Below are positions 34,913 to 43,291 of a stretch of 64,000 bases of DNA, piece by piece. Position numbers and translations under genes: made by a program. This stretch comes from Rhizobium halophilum (GTDB lineage: Bacteria > Pseudomonadota > Alphaproteobacteria > Rhizobiales > Rhizobiaceae), in contig NZ_JAKJHS010000001.1 of the NCBI RefSeq assembly GCF_021648825.1, forward strand, positions 744,001-808,000. Direction: 5' to 3'. How positions within the stretch are numbered: the first letter of the stretch is position 1; each line of letters starts with the position of its first letter. Under the pieces are notes generated by a model, which was given only the letters and a program-made list of their open reading frames with translations, made no database searches and had not been told where the DNA came from.

Positions 34913-35616
34913 GACGCGCGACCATCGCGAGACAGGATCCGCCCAACGGCTTCCGAACCAAGAAGTGCCGCAAACGAGATGGCCACGGCAACAAGAGTAA
35001 GCCGCATAGCCCCGGCGTCGCCGCCCGGTATCTGAGTGAATGTGTAGATCGCCGAAGCAAGCGTCTGCGTCTCGCCCGGAATGTTGGAGACGAAGGTGAT
35101 GGTGGCACCAAATTCCCCCATCGCTTTGGCGAAGGAGAGGATCATCCCAGCGACAATGCCCGGCAAGGCGAGCGGCAAGGTGACAGAAAGGAAGATCCAG
35201 AGCGGTCCTGCTCCGAGCGTCCCAGCCGCCTCTTCCAGCTTCTGGTCGATCGCCTCGATGGAAAGCCGGATGGACCGCACCATGAGCGGGAACCCCATGA
35301 TCGCGCAGGCCAATGCCGCGCCGGTCCAGCGGAAGGAAAAGCTGATCCCGAACCAGTCATAGAGAAAGGCTCCAACAGCGCCACGCCGGCCAAACGTGAC
35401 CAGGAGCAGAAAGCCGGTCACCACCGGCGGCAGGATGAGGGGGAGGTGTACGATTCCGTTCAGGATGGATTTCCCCCAGAACCGGCCACGCGCCAGGATA
35501 TAGGCGACAAGAATCCCGAGGGGCAGACTGCAGAGCATCGCGACGGCAGCAACCTTCACGCTCAGGCGCACGGCCACCCACTCTTCGTCGCTAAGTACCA
35601 GCCAGTCCAACCGCAT
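34909..35616 (-). CDS. modB: Molybdate ABC transporter permease ModB
   Basis: A 235-residue inner-membrane permease with five or six helices. The ABC-docking loop is EAAGTLGAGPLWIFLSVTLP near residue 140, and GEFGATITFVSNIPGETQTL near 180 is typical of ModB. I start at MRLDWLVLSDEEW (35616); a GTG at 35652 is an alternative. The usual upstream partner modA is absent: the upstream 130 bases lead straight to an unrelated divergent gene. Confidence 0.92.
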   Translation of the reverse strand: MRLDWLVLSDEEWVAVRLSVKVAAVAMLCSLPLGILVAYILARGRFWGKSILNGIVHLPLILPPVVTGFLLLVTFGRRGAVGAFLYDWFGISFSFRWTGAALACAIMGFPLMVRSIRLSIEAIDQKLEEAAGTLGAGPLWIFLSVTLPLALPGIVAGMILSFAKAMGEFGATITFVSNIPGETQTLASAIYTFTQIPGGDAGAMRLTLVAVAISFAALLGSEAVGRILSRDGRAS

Positions 35617-35719
35617 CCCCCAAAATTGCCATGCCTGCCGGTTTGTCCGCACCCGCCGGCTAGCTCAATGGATAACGCGCCGCTGCACCGATTGCTACCG
35701 ATCACCCGGTTCTTGCCTC

Positions 35720-35744
35720 GGAACAATTGCCACCCAGTCCCGTT
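35720..35744 (+). promoter_or_regulatory. EcfG/RpoE2-type stress promoter of the second DUF892 gene
   Basis: GGAAC at 35720-35724, exactly 17 bases, GTT at 35742-35744. The DUF892 ATG follows 39 bases later, with a tggagat ribosome site between. Confidence 0.7.
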
Positions 35745-35782
35745 AGAGAGCGACCAAATCAAATAGTTAATGGAGATCCTAA

Positions 35783-36298
35783 ATGGCTGATACCAGCGCC
35801 ACCCGCGAAGTCTTCGTGTCGGGCCTCAAGAACGCTCACGCTATGGAAAACCAGGCCTTGTCGATCATGAAGCCGCAGGTTTCCCGTATCGAGCACTATC
35901 CGGAAGTTGCCCGCCGTCTGGAAGAACATATCCGCGAGACCGAGGCACAGATGACGCGGATCGAAGAAATCCTTCGCCAGCTTGATGAGAGCCACTCATC
36001 AATGAAGGACATGGCGCTTTCCTTCACCGGCAGCATGGCTGCAATGGGACACACTGTTGCCGGCGATGAAATCCTCAAAAATTCCTTCGCAAACTACGCC
36101 TTCGAGCACTTCGAGATCGCTGCCTACAAGTCACTGATCACGGTGGCTGAGGCGGGCGGCTTCACGTTCGCGACCACCGGCCTCCGAACCAACCTGCAGG
36201 AAGAGCAGGATATGGCCCGATGGATCGACGACAATCTGAGCACCGTCACCACGCGCTATATTAACCTGCGCGAAGCGGGCGAGTCCGGCAAGGTCTGA
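35783..36298 (+). CDS. DUF892 / YciE-type ferritin-like protein (second copy)
   Basis: A 171-residue four-helix-bundle protein, paralogous to the gene at 15278. Shared landmarks are LKNAHAMENQALSI near residue 15, EEHIRETEAQMTRIEEIL near 46-63, NYAFEHFEIAAYKSLI near 107 and NLQEEQDMARWIDDNL near 137. An exact EcfG-type promoter upstream points to induction by general stress. Family function is uncertain; a metal-binding or antioxidant role is suggested for relatives. Confidence 0.9.
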   Translation: MADTSATREVFVSGLKNAHAMENQALSIMKPQVSRIEHYPEVARRLEEHIRETEAQMTRIEEILRQLDESHSSMKDMALSFTGSMAAMGHTVAGDEILKNSFANYAFEHFEIAAYKSLITVAEAGGFTFATTGLRTNLQEEQDMARWIDDNLSTVTTRYINLREAGESGKV

Positions 36299-36346
36299 GC
36301 AGACGATCTGATGGAGGAGGCGGCAAATGTTGGCTCCTCCATCTGT

Positions 36347-37291
36347 CTACTTCGTGCTTCGCGGTCTCAGAAGGGTTCGGGCGAGGCTCCATGGTTCCGG
36401 CAGTCGATCTGCCTCAAGGGACGCAAACAACCAGTCGATGAACACCCGGACTATCGGTGCCGCCCGCATCTCGTGGCGGCAAGCCACGTAGAATGCGTCG
36501 TTGGCGGGCACGCTGAGGTCGAAGGGAACGAGCAATTCTCCCTCGGCGATGAGCTTTGCTGCCGTGATCGTATCGCCAAGCGCGACGCCCTGCCCCTGCA
36601 GGGCGGCCTCTGTCGAAAAACGGGCATCGCCCATGTAATGTTGCCTGCGCCGGGGAAAGGCTTCACCCTCCGCAGCAGCCAGCCAGGTGCTCCACTCCCT
36701 GCCATCGGCATCGCCGTGAAGAAGGACGTGGTCCTCAAGATCCCGCATCGAACGAAGTGGCCGGCTGTTGAGGAGAGTGGGGCTAGCGACGGGAAAGAGC
36801 TGCAAGTTGCTCCACAGGCGCGTCCAGGCGTCCGGCCAGTTTCCGGCCCCGTAGAGGATGCAGACGTCAACGTCGGAGGAATGAAGATGTCCAGCGTCGT
36901 TGGACGCTGCCAGCGTCAGCGTCACGTCCGGGTACTGGTCTGTGAAGGACGATAGCCGCGGCAAGATCCAGAAAGACAAAAGCGCTGGAACGCAGGTGAT
37001 TGAAAGACTGCCTGCGGTGGCCGGTCGCTTCATCTGCGCGGTTGCGGCTGCAATTCCGTTGAAGGCTTGTGTCACTGCCGGCAGAAGCAAGGCACCGGCA
37101 GCCGTCAACTTCAGGCGTCTTCCTCCGCGCTCGAAGAGGGTGGTATCGAGCGACTCCTCAAGTGCCCGGAGCTGATGGCTCACAGCCCCATGGGTTACCC
37201 GCAGTTCCCGCGCAGCGGCTGATACGGAGGCCAGACGCGCGGTCGCCTCGAAAGCGCGAAGAGGGTTGAGGGGCGGCAGGCGGTTCGTCAT
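36347..37291 (-). CDS. LysR-family regulator (GcvA-like)
   Basis: A 314-residue LysR regulator: winged helix-turn-helix at residues 8-65 (FEATARLASVSAAARELRVTHGAVSHQL) and an effector domain of the GcvA/AmpR type. It is divergent from the agmatinase gene and a small inverted repeat lies 14 bases upstream of its start, so it probably regulates itself and the ureohydrolase-transporter operon. Effector unknown. Confidence 0.9.
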   Translation of the reverse strand: MTNRLPPLNPLRAFEATARLASVSAAARELRVTHGAVSHQLRALEESLDTTLFERGGRRLKLTAAGALLLPAVTQAFNGIAAATAQMKRPATAGSLSITCVPALLSFWILPRLSSFTDQYPDVTLTLAASNDAGHLHSSDVDVCILYGAGNWPDAWTRLWSNLQLFPVASPTLLNSRPLRSMRDLEDHVLLHGDADGREWSTWLAAAEGEAFPRRRQHYMGDARFSTEAALQGQGVALGDTITAAKLIAEGELLVPFDLSVPANDAFYVACRHEMRAAPIVRVFIDWLFASLEADRLPEPWSLARTLLRPRSTK

Positions 37292-37304
37292 CCGGGATCC
37301 GTCA

Positions 37305-37321
37305 TGTGAGCATTTCTCACA
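37305..37321. promoter_or_regulatory. Putative LysR-type binding site
   Basis: TGTGAG-N5-CTCACA is a perfect 6-base inverted repeat with a T-N11-A core arrangement, as expected for LysR regulators. It is in the divergent gap between the LysR gene and the agmatinase-type gene. Confidence 0.5.
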
Positions 37322-37435
37322 CCTTCCGCTAGAACATTGTCAATTGCATTTCCACCCCCTCTTTGCCGATAATACTCTAAATTCAACCGGCAAAGCCGCG
37401 GGAACTGGTACAGAGCATATGGGAGCGCCGGGATC

Positions 37436-38494
37436 ATGGCCCTGGACGACGAGAAACTTACCGAACTGCGTGAAAAATACGGATCAGGTCACGGTGGCGA
37501 CCTCTACGATCCTGAGTTCAGGAAAGTCGCGGACAAGATCTTCTCCAAGAGCGGCACTCGCCTGGCGCCTTATGCGGGCGTACCGACGTTCGTATCAGCA
37601 CCACACATGCCGGTGGAAGCCGAAAACCCGGACTTCGGCAACCTGCAGGTTGCCATCACCGGCGTGCCCATGGACCTCGGCGTCACCAACCGGCCAGGCT
37701 CGCGCTTCGGTCCGCGCGCACTTCGCGCCATCGAGCGGATCGGCCCCTATAACCACGTGCTGAAGACAGCGCCTGTTTTCGATCTTCGCGTCGCCGATAT
37801 CGGCGATGTTCCGCTGCGCAGCCGCTACAACCTGCAAATGTGCCACGAGGACATCGAGAAGCGTTTCAATCAGATCGTCGACGCGGGCGTGACCCCTCTG
37901 GCGGTTGGTGGTGACCACTCGATCAGCCAGTCAATCCTCAAGGCGGTCGGAAAGAAGGCGCCGGTGGGGATGATCCACATCGATGCCCATTGCGACACGA
38001 GCGGCTCCTTCGACCACAGCAAGTTCCATCATGCGGGACCGTTCCGCAATGCAGTCCTGGATGGCGTTCTCGATCCGACGCGGACAATCCAGATCGGCAT
38101 TCGCGGGGCGGCGGAATATATCTGGGAGTTCTCCTACGCCTCGGGCATGACCGTCATTCACGCCGAAGATGTGTCCGGCATGGGCATGCCGGCCATCATC
38201 GAGAAGGCGAAGGCGATCGTCGGGGACGGGCCGACCTATCTCTCCTTCGACATCGACAGCCTCGACCCGAGCTTCGCCCCCGGCACGGGCACGCCCGAAA
38301 TCGGCGGACTGACGACGCGCGAAGTGCTCGAGCTCATCCGCGGTTTGAAGGGTATCAATCTCGTCGGTGGCGATGTTGTTGAGGTTGCGCCCCAATACGA
38401 CTCGACGACCAACACAGCCCAGGTCGGCGCACAGATGCTGTTTGAAATCCTCAGCCTGATGGTGTTCAGCCCTTCCGTCACGGGCAAGGCCTGA
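37436..38494 (+). CDS. speB: Agmatinase-family ureohydrolase
   Basis: A 352-residue binuclear manganese ureohydrolase. Metal ligands are in GGDHS (near residue 160), DAHCDT (near 182) and SFDIDSLDPSFAPGTGTPE (near 267). It cleaves a guanidino compound to urea and an amine: agmatine to putrescine, or 4-guanidinobutyrate to GABA. It is longer than Escherichia coli SpeB and resembles the guanidinobutyrase/guanidinopropionase branch. The following polyamine-type ABC transporter supports a guanidino or polyamine substrate. The symbol denotes the family rather than a proven reaction. Confidence 0.88.
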   Translation: MALDDEKLTELREKYGSGHGGDLYDPEFRKVADKIFSKSGTRLAPYAGVPTFVSAPHMPVEAENPDFGNLQVAITGVPMDLGVTNRPGSRFGPRALRAIERIGPYNHVLKTAPVFDLRVADIGDVPLRSRYNLQMCHEDIEKRFNQIVDAGVTPLAVGGDHSISQSILKAVGKKAPVGMIHIDAHCDTSGSFDHSKFHHAGPFRNAVLDGVLDPTRTIQIGIRGAAEYIWEFSYASGMTVIHAEDVSGMGMPAIIEKAKAIVGDGPTYLSFDIDSLDPSFAPGTGTPEIGGLTTREVLELIRGLKGINLVGGDVVEVAPQYDSTTNTAQVGAQMLFEILSLMVFSPSVTGKA

Positions 38495-38566
38495 CGTAAG
38501 GTAACGATAAGAGTGGGAACCGGTCGCGCAGGCGCAGAACCTGCCGCCAAACATAGGAGAAAGTGA

Positions 38567-39655
38567 ATGCGTGAGATCCTGAACAAGAAGGCCAGCCGCC
38601 GTGCGGTGCTGGGTGCCGGCCTGGCGGGCGCCTCAATGCTGGCGATGCCAACGATCCTGCGGGCGCAGGATCGTTCGCTGAACGTCGGCGTCTATGGCGG
38701 ATACTTCAAGGACTCCTTCGACAAGAACATCTTCCCGGAGTTCACCAAGGCGACGGGTATCGCCGTGGAGTCGGTAGCCGAACCGACAGGTGAAGCATGG
38801 CTCGTGCAATTGGAGCAGGCGGCCCGTGCCGGTCAGGCGCCCGCCGACGTCTCAATGATGTCGCAGGTTTCCCTGCTCAAGGGCATGAGCACCGACCTTT
38901 GGGCGCCGCTCGACATGGCGAAGATCGAGAACGCATCCGGGCTTATCGATACCTTCATCAACAAGTACCCGGATGGTCGCGTCGCAGGCATCGGCGCCGT
39001 GTCCTGGTATATCACGCTCGTCACCAACACAGACGTTTATCCGGAAGCACCGACCTCCTGGGCGGCCCTTTGGGATCCGGCAAACGCTGACAAGCTGGGG
39101 CTTCTCGCCCTAGTGTCGAACTCCTTCCTACTGGAAGTGACGGCCAAGACCCATTTCGGCAGCACGGACGTCCTCGCCACAGAAGAAGGCATCCTGAAGG
39201 TCTTCGACAAGCTTGCGGAAGTGAAGCCGAACGTTCGCCTCTGGTACCGTGACGAAGCGCAGTTCGAGCAGGCCCTGAAGTCGGGCGAAATCCCGATGGG
39301 CCAGTACTACCACGACGTCACCGGCCTTGCCGCGGCAGATGGCCATCCCGTTCGCTCCACCTTCCCCAAGGAAGGCGGCATTCGTGACTCCGGTAGTTGG
39401 GCCCTTTCGCGCGCCTCGGAAAAGGTCGAAGAAGCGCACACCTTCATCAACTACATGTGCCAGCCGGAGATCCAGGCAGTGCTGTCGCGCAAAGTCGGCA
39501 CCTCGCCGACTGTCAAGCGGGACCTGCTGGACCTGACTGCCGAGGAGTTTGACGCTGTCTCCTCTGATATCGAGCCGATCATCCCCCGCTACGAGATGTA
39601 TCAGGAGCGGTCAGACTTCCTGAACCAGAAGTGGACGGAAATGATCGCGGGATGA
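38567..39655 (+). CDS. Polyamine-type ABC transporter substrate-binding protein (Tat signal)
   Basis: A 362-residue periplasmic binding protein of the PotD/PotF type. The N-terminus has a twin-arginine motif (KKASRRAVLGAGLAG, residues 6-20) and cleavage near residue 34 (ILRAQ-DR), so export is probably by Tat. The mature part begins LNVGVYGGYFKDSFDKNI. It is the first gene of a four-component importer. A strong stem-loop follows the gene. Ligand is presumably a polyamine or guanidino compound, from context. Confidence 0.9.
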   Translation: MREILNKKASRRAVLGAGLAGASMLAMPTILRAQDRSLNVGVYGGYFKDSFDKNIFPEFTKATGIAVESVAEPTGEAWLVQLEQAARAGQAPADVSMMSQVSLLKGMSTDLWAPLDMAKIENASGLIDTFINKYPDGRVAGIGAVSWYITLVTNTDVYPEAPTSWAALWDPANADKLGLLALVSNSFLLEVTAKTHFGSTDVLATEEGILKVFDKLAEVKPNVRLWYRDEAQFEQALKSGEIPMGQYYHDVTGLAAADGHPVRSTFPKEGGIRDSGSWALSRASEKVEEAHTFINYMCQPEIQAVLSRKVGTSPTVKRDLLDLTAEEFDAVSSDIEPIIPRYEMYQERSDFLNQKWTEMIAG

Positions 39656-39662
39656 CCTGCGC

Positions 39663-39694
39663 AAGTCACTCCCTTTCGTGCGAGGGAGTGACTT
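39663..39694 (+). terminator. Stem-loop after the polyamine-type binding-protein gene
   Basis: Perfect 12-base arms (aagtcactccct / agggagtgactt) around an 8-base loop, followed by ctttct. It resembles an intrinsic terminator but sits inside the operon, so it probably reduces read-through into the ATPase and permease genes or protects the upstream message. Confidence 0.75.
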
Positions 39695-39740
39695 CTTTCT
39701 ACATCCGTAGCCATGGCCTCAAAGAGCCGAGCGAAAAGCA

Positions 39741-40775
39741 ATGTCCGGACTTATCCTCAGCAATGTGACGAAGCAGTTCGGCACGTTCAAAGCCGTCAAC
39801 GATGTCAGCCTTTCGGTGCCGGACGGCACCTTCGTCTGTCTTCTCGGCCCCTCCGGCTGCGGCAAGACGACCTTGATGCGCATGATCGCCGGCCTTGATC
39901 TACCGACAACAGGATCGGTCGCGTTGGGTGGAGAGGACATCACCCAAATCCCGACGCACAAGCGCAACCTGGGAATGGTGTTTCAGTCGCTCGCCCTCTT
40001 TCCGCATCTGACCGTCGGCGAGAACATTGCCTATGCCTTGCGGATCCGCGGGGTCGACAAGGCGGATCAGAAGAAGCGCGTCGATGAACTGCTAGGGATG
40101 ATCCACCTGTCCGGCTTTGCCGATAGGTCGGTGAACAAGCTTTCCGGCGGCCAGCGGCAGCGCGTGGCGATTGCCCGCGCGCTTGCCATCTCGCCGAAGC
40201 TCTTTCTCCTCGACGAGCCGCTCTCGGCGCTGGATGCAAAGCTGCGCGAAGCTATGCAGGTGGAGCTGCGGCAGTTGCAGCAGCGGCTCGGCATTACCAC
40301 CATCGTCGTGACGCACGATCAGCGCGAGGCGATGACCATGGCCGATACCGTTGTCGTGATGAACGGCGGCGAGATTCGCCAGGCGGCCGCGCCCGTCGAT
40401 ATCTATAGGCGACCGGCGGATAGCTTCGTCGCCGACTTCATCGGGTCGACAAACCTTATCCCCTTCCGGGCGGACGGTCGCGGCCAGGCCTCGATCTTCG
40501 GATCGGCCGTTGACGGCTTTTCGCTGGTGGGTGCGAAAGCGGGTACGATCTCCGTCCGGCCCGAGGACGTCCAGATTGTGACCGCCGAAGGCAGTAGTGT
40601 CACCGGCACCGTCACTTTCATTCGCGACCTCGGAGGCACGGTCGAGACCTTCATCGAGGCAGGTGGGCAGCAGATTGTGGCCGTCTCCTCTCCCCGCACC
40701 AGACCAAACGTTTCTATAGGACAGACCGTCGGACTTCGGTTCGATCCGGAGACGAGCGTGGTACTGGCCCAATGA
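39741..40775 (+). CDS. Polyamine-type ABC transporter ATP-binding protein
   Basis: A 344-residue PotA-like ATPase: Walker A GPSGCGKTTLMRMIAGL near residue 35, signature LSGGQRQRVAIARAL near 134, Walker B LFLLDEPLSALDAK near 154, and a C-terminal TOBE regulatory domain. It powers uptake with the two permeases that follow; its stop overlaps the next ATG (ATGA). Confidence 0.94.
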   Translation: MSGLILSNVTKQFGTFKAVNDVSLSVPDGTFVCLLGPSGCGKTTLMRMIAGLDLPTTGSVALGGEDITQIPTHKRNLGMVFQSLALFPHLTVGENIAYALRIRGVDKADQKKRVDELLGMIHLSGFADRSVNKLSGGQRQRVAIARALAISPKLFLLDEPLSALDAKLREAMQVELRQLQQRLGITTIVVTHDQREAMTMADTVVVMNGGEIRQAAAPVDIYRRPADSFVADFIGSTNLIPFRADGRGQASIFGSAVDGFSLVGAKAGTISVRPEDVQIVTAEGSSVTGTVTFIRDLGGTVETFIEAGGQQIVAVSSPRTRPNVSIGQTVGLRFDPETSVVLAQ

Positions 40776-41626
40776 GACGGGAGCCGCCGCAGCGCTTCGC
40801 CGATTACGGCCCGCTGGTGTTCCCAGCGGCCATGCTCGTTATCTTCTTCGTGATCCCCTTCGCCACCATGATTGCGGTATCGTTCTTTGAGCGGCAGCAG
40901 GGCGGCTTCTACGAGCCGGCGTTCGTGTTCGACAATTACGGCCGCTTCCTCAGCCTGTTCTTCGGCAAGGTCCTAGGCTTCTCTCTTTTTTTGGCGATGG
41001 CAGTTGCTGCCGCCTGCGTGACGATCGGTGTTCCTTTCACCTACCTCCTGTCCCGCTCTTCGCGGGCAGCGCAGATCCGCTGGCTGGTCGCCCTGTTGTC
41101 GATCCTGTCCTTGTCGGAAGTGATGATCGGCTTTGCCTGGTCCACCCTGCTCTCACGGACCGCCGGTATCACCAACCTGTTCGCATTGCTGGGCTTGATG
41201 GAGGCCCCGCAGGCGCTGACGCCAAGTTTCGGTGCAGTGATGACGGCCATGACCTACCAGGCGTTGCCTTACACGGTGCTGATTCTCTACCCCGCTTTGG
41301 TCCGGCTTGATCCAACTTTGACGGAAGCGGCACGCACGCTGGGGGCTTCACCCTTCAAGGCTTTTTTCAACGTGGTCGTGCCCGCCTTAAGAAACACCAT
41401 CCTCGCCACCTTGATCATGGTCTTCATCTTTGCCCTTGGTTCCTATCTCTTGCCTCAGCTTCTGGGCCGGCCGCAGCACTGGACGCTGTCGGTCCTGATC
41501 ACTGACCAGGCGATCTACCAGTCCAACATGCCGTTCGCGGCAGCGATGGCAGTCTTCCTCGTTCTGGTTTCGCTATCGCTGGTGGGCCTCGCCGTTTATG
41601 CGGGACGCCAGAAGGAGGCGGCATGA
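40772..41626 (+). CDS. Polyamine-type ABC transporter permease (PotB/PotH-like)
   Basis: A 284-residue inner-membrane permease with about six helices. The ABC-docking EAA loop lies near residue 185 (LTEAARTLGASPFKAFFNVVVP). Both ends overlap neighbouring genes by four bases, showing tight translational coupling in the transporter operon. Confidence 0.93.
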   Translation: MRREPPQRFADYGPLVFPAAMLVIFFVIPFATMIAVSFFERQQGGFYEPAFVFDNYGRFLSLFFGKVLGFSLFLAMAVAAACVTIGVPFTYLLSRSSRAAQIRWLVALLSILSLSEVMIGFAWSTLLSRTAGITNLFALLGLMEAPQALTPSFGAVMTAMTYQALPYTVLILYPALVRLDPTLTEAARTLGASPFKAFFNVVVPALRNTILATLIMVFIFALGSYLLPQLLGRPQHWTLSVLITDQAIYQSNMPFAAAMAVFLVLVSLSLVGLAVYAGRQKEAA

Positions 41627-42417
41627 TTGTGCTGCGCCGCCTGTTCTTCGTCGCTGTCGGCCTGTTCCTGGCGCTGCCGCTGATCGTGGTCGCAGGCGTG
41701 TCGATCAATGAAAAGCAGACACTTGCCTTCCCCCCGCAAGGCTTCTCCCTGTCGTGGTACGGCGAAATCTTCTTGAATGACGACTGGCGTAACGCTTTGT
41801 TCGCCTCTCTGACGCTAGCCGCCCTCTCCGCCGCACTCGCCCTGCTGGTGGCGCTACCGCTTGCTTGGTTCCTATGGCGGCGTGTCGCTCCTTGGGCAAA
41901 CATCTTCCAGCTTCTGGGGATCGCGCCCTTCACGCTCCCGCCGGTCATCACCGCACTCGGGCTCCTGACCTTCTGGGCAACGAGTGGCTTTTACGGACAG
42001 CCCTGGACGGCCGTCATCAGCCACGCGATCTTCTTCGTAACCCTTCCGCTGGTGACCCTCTCGCTCGGGTTCTCCGCAATCGACCGCTCGCTGGTCGAAG
42101 CCGCGGCCACCATGGGCGCCGACGACCGCACCATCTTCCGCACCGTCGTGTTGCCGCTGATCCTGCCTTACATGGTTTCCGGCTATGCCTTCGCCTTCGT
42201 GCTCTCGCTCAACGAGTACATCGTCGCCTACATGACGGTGGGCTTCACGATGGAGACGCTGCCGATCAAGATCTTCAACGCGCTCCGCTACGGTTATACC
42301 CCAACGATGGCTTCGGTGACGGTCTTCTTCCTTGTTATCGCGGCTCTTGTCTTCGGTCTCATCGCTCGCTTCGGAGATCTCCCGAAACTCCTCGGGGCCA
42401 TGGGAGAAGGCCGATGA
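41623..42417 (+). CDS. Polyamine-type ABC transporter permease (PotC/PotI-like)
   Basis: A 264-residue permease with about six helices and an EAA loop near residue 160 (LVEAAATMGADDRTIFRTVVLP). It completes the importer with the upstream permease. The stop overlaps the ATG of the nitrilase-family amidase by four bases, so the amidase belongs to the same operon. Confidence 0.93.
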   Translation: MIVLRRLFFVAVGLFLALPLIVVAGVSINEKQTLAFPPQGFSLSWYGEIFLNDDWRNALFASLTLAALSAALALLVALPLAWFLWRRVAPWANIFQLLGIAPFTLPPVITALGLLTFWATSGFYGQPWTAVISHAIFFVTLPLVTLSLGFSAIDRSLVEAAATMGADDRTIFRTVVLPLILPYMVSGYAFAFVLSLNEYIVAYMTVGFTMETLPIKIFNALRYGYTPTMASVTVFFLVIAALVFGLIARFGDLPKLLGAMGEGR

Positions 42418-43184
42418 AGATCGCGGCATTCCAGATGCAATCGGTGCTCGGCGACATCGAGGCCAACCTCAGGAAGATAGAAGCTGCGGCCGAGAGGGCC
42501 GCGGCGCAGGGTGCAAAACTGCTCGTGGCGCCAGAACTGGCGCTAACCGGATATGGCGCCGGCGACCGCTTTCCGTCGCTCGCATCACCTAGAGACGGTG
42601 CCGGACCACAAGGGGTCTCGGAGATCGCCCGCCGTAACGGCTTGGCGATCGTTGCAGGCTTCGCCGAGGCTGATGGCAGCACAGTCTACAATAGCGCCCT
42701 GCTGACTGATGGTCGCGGCCAAACTTCCATCTACCGTAAGTCGCACCTGTACGGCCCCTATGAGCGGCAGTGGTTCTGTCCGGAAGATCCGAAAGCGGTC
42801 CTCGCTGTGGTCGAGGGCGTGAAACTCGGCTTGCTCATCTGCTATGATGTCGAGTTCCCCGAAAATGTTCGCCGCCTGGCGAAGGCAGGCGTGGATCTCG
42901 TGGTTGTTCCGACAGCCCTGCCCACTGGCTGGTCCGGCCAATTCATTGCCGAGCATATGATCCGGGTGCGCGCCTTCGAGAACCAGGTTTTCGTCGCGTA
43001 CATCAATCACTGCGGACAAGACGAGAATTTTTCCTATGCCGGCCTCTCCCGCATTGCAGCTCCGGATGGCAGCCTGTTGGCTGAGGCACCTGCCAATGAC
43101 GAAGCTTTGATCTTCGCGAAGATCGATCCGCCAGCATTCGAGAAATCACGCTCGGAAAACACTTACCTGAGCGATCTTTGTTAG
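42414..43184 (+). CDS. Carbon-nitrogen hydrolase (nitrilase superfamily amidase)
   Basis: A 256-residue enzyme with the Glu41-Lys109-Cys143 triad visible in LVAPELALTGYG, IYRKSHLYGPYE and LLICYDVEFPE. It hydrolyses an amide or carbamoyl bond. The open frame continues upstream, but the ATG at 42414 overlapping the permease stop is the natural start. Placement after an agmatinase-type enzyme and a polyamine-type transporter suggests a polyamine or guanidino-derived amide; N-carbamoylputrescine is one possibility but the family is broad. Confidence 0.88.
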   Translation: MKIAAFQMQSVLGDIEANLRKIEAAAERAAAQGAKLLVAPELALTGYGAGDRFPSLASPRDGAGPQGVSEIARRNGLAIVAGFAEADGSTVYNSALLTDGRGQTSIYRKSHLYGPYERQWFCPEDPKAVLAVVEGVKLGLLICYDVEFPENVRRLAKAGVDLVVVPTALPTGWSGQFIAEHMIRVRAFENQVFVAYINHCGQDENFSYAGLSRIAAPDGSLLAEAPANDEALIFAKIDPPAFEKSRSENTYLSDLC

Positions 43185-43291
43185 TCCCAAGGGAATCGCC
43201 CGGATAGCAGAGCTTCTAATCTTTCTTCCCTGTGCTTAGTCATGGCCACAACGACAGCCTGTGACCTGGGGCAACGCTGGAACTTCATCTC

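Noticed and set aside
35656..35724. tRNA-like stretch (ggctagctcaatggata followed by a ggttc)
   Set aside because: It resembles a D-arm, but the D-stem does not pair, there is no matching acceptor stem or anticodon arm, and the region carries a stress promoter.
41865..42413. N-terminal extension of the nitrilase-family amidase frame
   Set aside because: It lies inside the permease gene in another frame with Arg/His-rich shadow composition; the ATG at 42414 overlaps the permease stop in the usual way.
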